A DNA stretch of 64,000 bases from positions 744,001 through 808,000 of the forward strand of contig NZ_JAPKNI010000001.1 of assembly GCF_026343955.1 (NCBI RefSeq). The letters are read 5' to 3'. How positions within the stretch are numbered: position 1 is the stretch's first letter; the number at the start of each line of letters is the position of its first letter. Of the stretch, positions 57,953 through 64,000 are shown piece after piece. This DNA is from Kaistia defluvii. Its GTDB lineage: Bacteria > Pseudomonadota > Alphaproteobacteria > Rhizobiales > Kaistiaceae. The position numbers and the translations under genes were made by a program. The notes beneath the pieces were generated by a model. It did no database searches and was not told the origin of the DNA. It was given only the letters and a program-made list of their open reading frames with translations.

Positions 57953-58624
57953 TCATGGCGTCGCTTCGGCCTGGCGGGCGGCGATCAGCCGGTTGACCTC
58001 GGTCACGGCAGCGACCGGCCCCCCCGGATGGTCCCAAATCGCGGAGCGCAGGGCGACGAACTCGATGCGGGCGTCGACGGCCGGCTCGACCGAAGCCAGC
58101 GTGCGGCCGCCCATGACCACGGCCGGGATCTCGAACACGGCCGACCACCAGGAGGCCAGGTCGAACGCCTTGTCGAAGATCTCGTCGGCGGTGTCGCCAT
58201 CGAAGCGGCCGAAAAAGATGTAGTCGCAGTCCGCCTCGGCGGCGAGCATGGCGTCGTGCCGGGTGGTGATGCCGCCGGCGCCGACGATATGGTCGGGCTT
58301 CAGCGTCTCCATCGCGTCCTTGAGATCGGCAAGGCTGGTATCGACATGCAGGCCGTCCGCGCCGGACCGGCCGAACAGGCGCGTGTCGTTCGGCACGATC
58401 ACGGCGACGCCATTGGCCTGCGCCACCGGCACCAGCGCCTCGGCGATGCGCTGCAGTTCCCCGGCATTCGACGTCTCCGACGCGATGAACAGCGTCGCGA
58501 CGTCGCCCGCCTTCAGGGCGGCGTCGAGCACGGGCGCGAAGGCCTCGGGATCGAGGCCCGCCGGCGTGACGAGGCAGAGGCGCGCAAACGGCTCTGGCGG
58601 AGGGGCTTTTTTCTTCTTGGCCAT
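57953..58624 (-). CDS. Thiamine-phosphate-synthase-like protein, divergent
   Basis: A 223-residue (beta/alpha)8-like protein similar to ThiE. Parts of the fold are clear: VAVIVPNDTRLFGRSGADGL (family: ND-R ... ADGVHxGQ), DHIVGAGGITTRHDAMLAAE, ADCDYIFFGRF. Residues needed by ThiE are changed: the QxRxK pyrimidine-binding strand is replaced by ATLFIASET, and GQ.D after the ADGxH motif is VDTSLAD. It starts MAKKKKAPPPE at 58624. It lies just before the Sel1 gene and after the IMPase-like gene, not in a thiamine operon. Function is probably not canonical ThiE. Confidence 0.8.
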   Translation of the reverse strand: MAKKKKAPPPEPFARLCLVTPAGLDPEAFAPVLDAALKAGDVATLFIASETSNAGELQRIAEALVPVAQANGVAVIVPNDTRLFGRSGADGLHVDTSLADLKDAMETLKPDHIVGAGGITTRHDAMLAAEADCDYIFFGRFDGDTADEIFDKAFDLASWWSAVFEIPAVVMGGRTLASVEPAVDARIEFVALRSAIWDHPGGPVAAVTEVNRLIAARQAEATP

Positions 58625-58715
58625 GATCGCCTTCAACAACGCATCCGAAAACGCCACAGCCTTATGGCGAAAGCACGACGCCATTCAAGCCGTCGCGCGC
58701 GGGTCTGTGGCTCGC

Positions 58716-59510
58716 TCAGCCGCGGGCGGTGGTGAGCGCCGTCAGCAGGCGGCCCTGGATCTTCTCGTTGCCGGCGCAGATGCTGCGGGTCTCGACCATC
58801 TTCTCGCCGCCCCACAGGTCGGAGCTCTTGCCGCCGGCTTCGCGCACGAACAGCGCGCCGGCCGCGATGTCCCAGGGCTGCAGCCCTTCCTGCCAGTAGG
58901 CATCGATCCTGCCGGCGGCGACCGAGGCCAGCTCGAACACCGGCGAACCGCTGGAACGCATGCCGGCCACTTCGATCATGACGCTCTGCAGCTTGCGGAT
59001 GGCGCCCGGATGATCGGGCGTGCCGAGATGCGGAATGCCGGTCGCAACCACGCAGTCGGCCAGCGCCGTGCGGCCGGCGACACGCAGGCGGCGATCGTTC
59101 AGGAACGCGCCGGCGCCGCGCTCGGAGACATAGAGGTCGTTGGTGACGGGGTTGAACAGCACCGCCGCGACGATCTGCCCTTCCCGCTCGAGCGCCAGGG
59201 CGACGCCGAACACCGGAATGCCGTGCAGGAAATTGGTCGATCCGGCGAGCGGGTCGACGATCCAGCGATGCGACTCGTCGGTGCCGGGCAGCAGGCCGCG
59301 ATCCTTGGTCAGGAAGCTGTAGCCGGGCCGCGCCTTGGTCAGTTCGGCGACCAGCGCCTGGCCGGCCTTGCGATCGGCGGCGACGACGAAATCGGCCGGA
59401 CCCTTCATCGAAACCTGCAGGTTCTCGATCTCGCCGAAGTCGCGCGCGAGGGGACGGCCGGCCTTGGTGACGGCGCTGACCATGACATTGAGAAGGGCCG
59501 AGCGGGCCAT
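58716..59510 (-). CDS. Inositol monophosphatase-family protein, likely inactive
   Basis: A 264-residue IMPase/SuhB-fold protein. The fold is easily traced (GPADFVVAADRKAGQ, HRWIVDPLAGSTNFLHG, PWDIAAGALFVREAGG). The metal site is altered: DPLDGTTNF has become DPLAGSTNF (GCC in place of GAC), the upstream GEE motif is TKDRG, and the Glu of the xADxxxE helix is Gly. Only the WD(xAG) Asp and the first Asp of DPL remain. Rhizobiales homologues of the same opening keep these residues as far as I recall. Ribosome site: none strong. Most likely a pseudoenzyme with a binding or regulatory role. Confidence 0.85.
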   Translation of the reverse strand: MARSALLNVMVSAVTKAGRPLARDFGEIENLQVSMKGPADFVVAADRKAGQALVAELTKARPGYSFLTKDRGLLPGTDESHRWIVDPLAGSTNFLHGIPVFGVALALEREGQIVAAVLFNPVTNDLYVSERGAGAFLNDRRLRVAGRTALADCVVATGIPHLGTPDHPGAIRKLQSVMIEVAGMRSSGSPVFELASVAAGRIDAYWQEGLQPWDIAAGALFVREAGGKSSDLWGGEKMVETRSICAGNEKIQGRLLTALTTARG

Positions 59511-59623
59511 GAAGGAAACTCCTGCAGCATCGTCCGGCGGTATCGAGGCGAACCGCGCCCGGACGGAGCAAATCTGAAATGGGGGAAGCGTTTGCCTCTC
59601 CCATCACGGAATGACGATCGGCG

Positions 59624-60445
59624 TCAACCCCAGAAGGTCGGCAACCGCTCTTCGAGCACGCCGCCAATCGCCAGCGGCGAGACCGAGCGGGCGAGCCCCG
59701 TCGTGTCGTCGACGTCGACGGCCAGACCGCACAAGGTGGCGGTCCCGCCCGACGGCTGGAACCGCCCGGACGGGATCTTGGTCAGGAAACGGCGGACCGG
59801 CTCTTCCTTGTCCATGCCGAGCACGGAATCATAGTCGCCGCACATGCCGGCATCCGACTGGTAGGCGGTGCCGCCCGCCAGGATGCGGCAATCGGAGGTC
59901 GGCACATGGGTGTGGGTGCCCACCACGAGGGTGACGCGTCCATCGAGATGGTGGCCGATCGCCTGCTTCTCGCTGGTCGCCTCGGCGTGGAAATCGATCA
60001 CGATCGCATCGGCCTGCTCGCCGAGCGGACAGGCCGAGATCTCACGGTCGATGGCGGCGAAGGGGTCGTCCAGCGCGTCCATGTAGATGCGCCCCATCGC
60101 GTTGACGACGAGCACCCGCGCGCCGTTGCGGGCGATGAACAGGTTGGCGCCCCGGCCGGGCGTTCCCGTGGGGTAATTGACCGGTCGCAGGAACTGCGGC
60201 TGGCGCTCGCAGAACACCAGCGCCTCGCGCTGGTCGAAGGCGTGGTTGCCGGTGGTGATGACATCGGCGCCCGCATCCAGCACGTCGCGCACGATCTCCT
60301 CGGTGATGCCGAAGCCGCCCGCCGCGTTTTCACCATTGATGACGACGAAATCGAGCTTGTAGCGATCGATCAGGCCCGGCAGCCTTTCGATGACGGCGTT
60401 TCGGCCGGAGCGTCCCACAATGTCGCCCAGAAATAGAAGTCGCAC
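59624..60445 (-). CDS. YmdB-like (TIGR00282) metallophosphoesterase
   Basis: A 273-residue calcineurin-like phosphoesterase. Metal ligands lie in MRLLFLGDIVGRSGR, FVVINGENAAGG, ITTGNHAFDQ, FHAEATSEKQ and VVGTHTHVPTSDCR. In Bacillus, YmdB hydrolyses cyclic nucleotides and affects development; the target here is unknown. It is followed by the IMPase-like gene and preceded by the cyclo-ligase, all on one strand with short gaps. Confidence 0.93.
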   Translation of the reverse strand: MRLLFLGDIVGRSGRNAVIERLPGLIDRYKLDFVVINGENAAGGFGITEEIVRDVLDAGADVITTGNHAFDQREALVFCERQPQFLRPVNYPTGTPGRGANLFIARNGARVLVVNAMGRIYMDALDDPFAAIDREISACPLGEQADAIVIDFHAEATSEKQAIGHHLDGRVTLVVGTHTHVPTSDCRILAGGTAYQSDAGMCGDYDSVLGMDKEEPVRRFLTKIPSGRFQPSGGTATLCGLAVDVDDTTGLARSVSPLAIGGVLEERLPTFWG

Positions 60446-60464
60446 GCAGTTCCCTTTCGATCGG

Positions 60465-61037
60465 TCAGCCAGGCTTTGGCGCAGCGATCAGTTCGTCCTC
60501 GGTCAGGATGTAATCGAGGGGGATGTCGTGCGGCTCAAAGGGAACTTTGTCGACTTCCTGCACCGCGAAGGCAAGCCCAACCAGCAAAGGTTGCGCGCCG
60601 GAAGCCATCAGGCCGGCGACGGCGCGATCATAATGTCCCTTGCCATAGCCGATGCGATGGCCGCGACGGTCGAAGGCGGCGAGCGGCAGGATGACGATGT
60701 CGGGGACGACGAAGGGCGCCTCGGCCGATGGCCCGACCGTGCCGAAACCGGCCGGCTCGAGCGCGGCGCCCGCCTCCCAGAGACGGAAGCGCAGCGTCTC
60801 GGCATCGAGCAGCACGGGTAGCGCGATCGAGGCGCCGGCAAGACGCGCGCGCTCCAGAAGCGGGCGCGGATCGGCCTCGCTGCGGATCGGCCAATAGCCG
60901 GAAACGACATGGCCCGGTCGGTCGAACAGCGCTTCGGCCCGGCGCAGAACCCGGTCGGCCGCCGCGATGCGCGCGGCTGGATCGACGGCGTCGCGTCGGG
61001 CAAGGGCGGCGGCGCGAAGCTGGCTTTTGTTCGTCAC
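60465..61037 (-). CDS. 5-formyltetrahydrofolate cyclo-ligase
   Basis: A 190-residue enzyme (YgfA/Fau family) that converts 5-formyl-THF to 5,10-methenyl-THF with ATP. Motifs: SQLRAAALARRDAVD (substrate-binding start), DIVILPLAAFDRRGHRIGYG and YGKGHYDRAVAGL (ATP loop). It lies immediately downstream of the 6S RNA, the conserved position for this gene in proteobacteria, where it is co-transcribed with the RNA precursor. Confidence 0.95.
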   Translation of the reverse strand: MTNKSQLRAAALARRDAVDPAARIAAADRVLRRAEALFDRPGHVVSGYWPIRSEADPRPLLERARLAGASIALPVLLDAETLRFRLWEAGAALEPAGFGTVGPSAEAPFVVPDIVILPLAAFDRRGHRIGYGKGHYDRAVAGLMASGAQPLLVGLAFAVQEVDKVPFEPHDIPLDYILTEDELIAAPKPG

Positions 61038-61071
61038 GGCAAACGGCAGGGCTGGAAGCGAAGAAGAAAGG

Positions 61072-61236
61072 GTGGCGAGCCACGATGGGCCGATGGAGTG
61101 ATCGATCCCAGGGAACCTACAGTGTAGGTGGGAGCCATATGACCGGAACCACGGCTCCAGTCAGGGACAGCCCCCGTTTGGATCGATAAGGCCCCGGGGA
61201 ATTGTGAGCTCCTGTCGCACCGCGCAGTCTCGCCGA
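61072..61236 (-). ncRNA. ssrS: 6S RNA candidate
   Basis: The 303-base gap between zapA and the cyclo-ligase gene holds a ~165-base structured element on the minus strand. Its ends pair (GGCGAG at 61234-61229 with CTCGCC at 61079-61074), internal arms pair (TCGATCC with GGATCGA; TGGAGCC with GGCTCC), and a terminal hairpin CCTACACTGTAGG lies in the 3' half. A TATATC -10 (61247-61242) precedes the 5' end, and TTTCTTCTTC follows the 3' end. Position, size and rod-like shape match 6S RNA, the RNA that binds RNA polymerase holoenzyme. Confidence 0.7.
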
Positions 61237-61340
61237 AACCAGATATAGGCGACCGCATGCCGGTTAGCCAGAGATCTCGACGCGATGTTCGCAGGATCCT
61301 GCAGTCGCGATGCGTCGCAGGGCTGCGCCGAAAGGCAGGA

Positions 61341-61712
61341 TCAGTCGCGCTTGTCGACGGCGACGAGCTTCTGCGCCAGTCCCTCGAGCCGACCGGCGGC
61401 CTGCTCGATGGCGCGCGCGATGCTCGCCTCCGATTCCTCGAAGCGGGAAATCACCGCGGTCTTGGTTTCGTTGATGGCGGCGAGTTCCGCCTCCAACCGG
61501 CGGATGCGCCGATGCGCCTCGGCAAGGTCGTCGCCCATGGTAATGGCCGCCATGACGGTCAGGCGCTGGTCGCCGATCTCGCCGAAACTCTGGCGCAACT
61601 GGCCGATGATCTCGTTCAGACGGTCGGCCAGCCCTTCGAGATGGGCCTCCTGCCCATCGTCGCAGGCCATGCGGTAGGTCTTGCCGTTAATCGTGACGTT
61701 GACTTGCGGCAT
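61341..61712 (-). CDS. zapA: Cell-division protein ZapA
   Basis: A 123-residue FtsZ-ring-associated protein: MPQVNVTINGKTYRMACDDG, LEGLADRLNEIIGQLRQSFG and a C-terminal coiled coil (EAHRRIRRLEAELAAINETK). ZapA crosslinks FtsZ filaments. It lies 11 bases after the DUF4164 gene and upstream of the 6S RNA. Confidence 0.94.
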   Translation of the reverse strand: MPQVNVTINGKTYRMACDDGQEAHLEGLADRLNEIIGQLRQSFGEIGDQRLTVMAAITMGDDLAEAHRRIRRLEAELAAINETKTAVISRFEESEASIARAIEQAAGRLEGLAQKLVAVDKRD

Positions 61713-61723
61713 GGTCTCTTCCG

Positions 61724-62005
61724 TTAGCCGTCGTGCCGTTCGAGCACGGAGCGAATCGTTTCCATGGCGGCGACGAGACGACGGGAAACTTCTTTGTTGG
61801 CTTCTTCCAGGCGCTCGGAACGGGCCTCGGCCGCGTCGACGGACTGCGCCAGGCGCGACCGGTCGAGCCCGATGCGCTGCATTTCGTTTTCGATCTCGCC
61901 GAGCCGTGCGCCGGCGTTCAGCCGTCGATCGACGGCTCCCTCCAGCCCGTCCAGCGCCGCGCTCAAGCGCCGCAACGCACCGTCAATGGGCGACGCCCCT
62001 CGCAT
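61724..62005 (-). CDS. DUF4164 coiled-coil protein
   Basis: A 93-residue coiled-coil protein (LRRLSAALDGLEGAVDRRLN, LAQSVDAAEARSERLEEANK) of the DUF4164 family, usually encoded just before zapA in Rhizobiales. The layout suggests a partner or modulator of ZapA. AGGGAGA lies upstream of the ATG at 62005; a longer frame to 62053 is possible. Confidence 0.85.
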   Translation of the reverse strand: MRGASPIDGALRRLSAALDGLEGAVDRRLNAGARLGEIENEMQRIGLDRSRLAQSVDAAEARSERLEEANKEVSRRLVAAMETIRSVLERHDG

Positions 62006-62151
62006 TGTGGCGGAATCTCCCTGATGCAGCCGGTCAGAAATCGTTCCGGACATTAGGCAGGCCCGAAACGGGGCGTCAATGGCCTACGCGGCGACAGGCA
62101 TTTTCGGCGAATTTCCGCGAAGCGCGCCGGTCGCGAAGGACGGTCACGAGA

Positions 62152-62179
62152 TTGACTCACCAAGGGGGTCTGTTATTTG
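62152..62179 (+). promoter_or_regulatory. Candidate promoter of tkt
   Basis: TTGACT (62152-62157) and TATTTG (62174-62179) are spaced 16 bases apart and face the tkt gene, whose ATG is 116 bases on. A GANTC site (GACTC, 62155-62159) overlaps the -35. The 289-bp gap contains nothing else I can support. Confidence 0.35.
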
Positions 62180-62294
62180 TCGCAGCGCCTTTCCGTGACG
62201 GTCCGGCGGCCGGGTACCTACCCCCACAGAACAACGAGGCCGCTCGCTGCTCGACCAGTGAGCAGCGGTCCGGCCCACAAGCGTGGAAGCAAAG

Positions 62295-64000
62295 ATGACA
62301 GCTCCTGACACCCACAAGCGCATGGCAAACGCCATCCGTGCGCTCGCGATGGATTCGGTCGAAAAGGCCAAGTCCGGCCATCCCGGCATGCCGATGGGCA
62401 TGGCCGATGTCGCCACGGTGCTGTTCACGCGCTTCCTGAAATACGACGTCGCCCAGCCGCATTGGCCCGACCGGGACCGCTTCATCCTGTCGGCCGGCCA
62501 TGGCTCGATGCTGCTCTATTCCGTGCTGCACCTGCTTGGCTCCGAGGCTCTGCCGATCAGCGAGCTGAAGAATTTCCGGCAGCTTCACTCGAAGACGCCG
62601 GGCCACCCCGAGAACTTCGTGACGCCGGGCGTCGAGACGACCACCGGCCCGCTCGGCCAGGGCCTGGCCATGTCGGTCGGCTTCGCGCTCGCCGAGCGCA
62701 TGCTGAACGCCGAATATGGCGACGACCTCGTCGACCACTACACCTATGTGATCGCGGGCGACGGTTGCCTGATGGAAGGCGTCAGCCACGAGGCGATCGA
62801 CCTTGCCGGCCATCTGAAGCTGAACAAGCTGATCGTGCTGTTCGACGACAACGGCATCACCATTGACGGCCATACTGACCTCTCCACCTCGGTCGACCAG
62901 GTTGCGCGCTTCAAGGCGAGCGGCTGGAACGCCGAGCGCGTCGACGGCCTGGATCAGGAAGAAGTCGCCGCCGCCATCGAGCGCGCCCGCAATTCCGACC
63001 GCCCGACCCTGATCGCCTGCAAGACGATCATCGGCTATGGCGCGCCGACCAAGGCCGACAGCCATGCCTCGCATGGCTCGGCACTGGGCGACAAGGAAAT
63101 CGCCGGTGCCCGCGAGGCGCTCGGCTGGCCCTATGCGCCGTTCGAGATCCCGGAAGACGTCTATGCCGACTGGCACAAGGCGGCAGCCGAACTGGCAGCG
63201 CCGCGCGCCGCCTGGGAAGCCCGCTTCGCCGCGGCCGACGCCGCCGTGCGTTCGGAATTCGAGCGCCGCATGAAGGGCGAACTGCCGGCCGGCCTCGACG
63301 CCGCCGTCGACGCCTACAAGAAGACCCTGTCCGAGACCAAGCCGAAGGTCGCGACCCGCAAGTCGTCCGAGATGGCGCTGGACATGCTCGCGACCGTGCT
63401 GCCGGAACTGGCCGGCGGCTCGGCCGACCTGACCGGCTCCAACCTCACCCGCGCGAAGATCCAGATCCCGCTGACGCCGGACGATTATGCCGGCCGCTAC
63501 ATCCACTACGGCATCCGCGAGTTCGGCATGTCGGCGGCGATGAACGGCATCGCGCTCCATGGCGGCTTCATCCCCTATGGCGGCACGTTCCTGGTCTTCA
63601 CCGACTACGCCCGCCCGGCCATCCGCCTCTCGGCACTGATGGGCGAGCGCGTCATCTATGTCATGACGCATGACTCGATCGGTCTCGGCGAAGATGGCCC
63701 GACCCACCAGCCCGTCGAACATGTCGCGGCGCTGCGGGCGATCCCGCATCTGCGCGTCTTCCGTCCGGCCGACGCGGTCGAGACGGCGGAAGTCTGGCAG
63801 ATCGCCGTCGAAAGCCCGCACAATCCGTCCGTGCTGGCCCTGTCGCGCCAGAACCTGCCGACGCTGCGCACCGAGCACGTCTCGGAGAACAAGTCGGCCA
63901 AGGGCGCCTACCTGCTCGCCGGTCCCGACCATGCCGACGTGACGCTGTTCGCGACCGGTTCGGAAGTCGAGATCGCCATGAACGCCAAGGCGAAGATCGA
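62295..64000 (+). CDS. tkt: Transketolase (3' end cut by window)
   Basis: Transfers two-carbon units between sugar phosphates in the pentose-phosphate and Calvin cycles, using thiamine diphosphate and magnesium. The first 568 codons are present. Seen in order: [20 protein letters not shown], the ThDP motif [20 protein letters not shown] ... NNG (here [14 protein letters not shown]), the phosphate-binding [11 protein letters not shown], and the pyrimidine domain with [19 protein letters not shown] and [20 protein letters not shown]. Missing C-terminal ~90 residues lie beyond 64000. The ATG at 62295 ([12 protein letters not shown]) follows GGAAGCAAAG. It is divergent from zapA/DUF4164. Confidence 0.97.
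   Translation, partial: MTAPDTHKRMANAIRALAMDSVEKAKSGHPGMPMGMADVATVLFTRFLKYDVAQPHWPDRDRFILSAGHGSMLLYSVLHLLGSEALPISELKNFRQLHSKTPGHPENFVTPGVETTTGPLGQGLAMSVGFALAERMLNAEYGDDLVDHYTYVIAGDGCLMEGVSHEAIDLAGHLKLNKLIVLFDDNGITIDGHTDLSTSVDQVARFKASGWNAERVDGLDQEEVAAAIERARNSDRPTLIACKTIIGYGAPTKADSHASHGSALGDKEIAGAREALGWPYAPFEIPEDVYADWHKAAAELAAPRAAWEARFAAADAAVRSEFERRMKGELPAGLDAAVDAYKKTLSETKPKVATRKSSEMALDMLATVLPELAGGSADLTGSNLTRAKIQIPLTPDDYAGRYIHYGIREFGMSAAMNGIALHGGFIPYGGTFLVFTDYARPAIRLSALMGERVIYVMTHDSIGLGEDGPTHQPVEHVAALRAIPHLRVFRPADAVETAEVWQIAVESPHNPSVLALSRQNLPTLRTEHVSENKSAKGAYLLAGPDHADVTLFATGSEVEIAMNAKAKI

Noticed and set aside
55960-57996. 678-codon plus-strand frame
   Set aside because: Opposite YebC and Sel1-repeat genes; no family features.
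62157-63932. 591-codon minus-strand frame opposite tkt
   Set aside because: tkt has all transketolase motifs on the plus strand; the antisense frame has none.

Overview
The window is a GC-rich, densely coded stretch of alphaproteobacterial chromosome, most likely from the order Hyphomicrobiales (Rhizobiales). The evidence is the ctrA-chpT-eipA cell-cycle cluster with divK close by, a run of small families typical of that order (DUF1134, DUF3572, DUF4164, a 588-residue anchored protein opening MTDYYAVLKK), a serC leader RNA, and the glmM-ftsH-tilS-cpoB-pal-tolB-tolA-tolR-tolQ-ybgC-ruvB-ruvA-ruvC order. The genus cannot be fixed from this window. I found no phage, insertion sequence, integrase, CRISPR array or secondary-metabolite cluster. 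It is core chromosome, and its interest lies in altered members of known families and in regulatory DNA.

Layout. 1-10.5 kb, mainly minus strand: 5' end of an AidB-like acyl-CoA dehydrogenase, rnr, topA, a small plus-strand gene, dprA, plsY, and a pyrC-like/pyrB pair. 10.7-13 kb, plus strand: DUF983 protein, an MFS transporter, rpmG. 13-18.1 kb: cell-cycle block with divK, DUF3572, a GNAT acetyltransferase, fliJ, ctrA, chpT and eipA. 18.3-26.1 kb: coiled-coil membrane protein, divergent epimerase/LysR pair, tRNA-Glu(CUC), rluD with a head-to-head membrane protein, rpoH, and a cyclase-like/TPR protein. 26.2-32.3 kb, minus strand: thiY-thiX under a TPP riboswitch, a YegS-like lipid kinase, the 588-residue protein, purA. 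32.4-41.8 kb: MuiA-like protein, DfsB-like protein, an EamA transporter, serA, serC with a leader RNA, an Omp25/31-like porin-like protein, glmM.

42-64 kb: a cysteine hydrolase, ftsH, tilS, the full Tol-Pal set, ybgC, ruvB-X-ruvA-ruvC, a periplasmic protein, a YebC regulator, a Sel1-repeat protein, two degenerate-looking enzymes (ThiE-like and IMPase-like), a YmdB-like phosphodiesterase, 5-formyl-THF cyclo-ligase, a probable 6S RNA, zapA, a DUF4164 protein and the start of a transketolase gene that runs off the end.

How the genes connect. DivK, ChpT and CtrA are the core of the alphaproteobacterial cell-cycle phosphorelay. DNA upstream of ctrA carries four GANTC (CcrM) sites in 168 bp, and an exact TTAA-N7-TTAA CtrA box precedes the outer-membrane protein at 40.2 kb, so CtrA may tie the cycle to envelope composition. 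TolQRAB, Pal, CpoB, EipA, GlmM and FtsH are all envelope or division functions. I see no clearly new multi-gene system. The best leads are catalytic-residue losses in the IMPase, dihydroorotase, ThiE-like and cyclase-like proteins; absence of pleD beside divK; the ThiXY transporter without an ATPase; and the membrane protein embedded between ruvA and ruvB.
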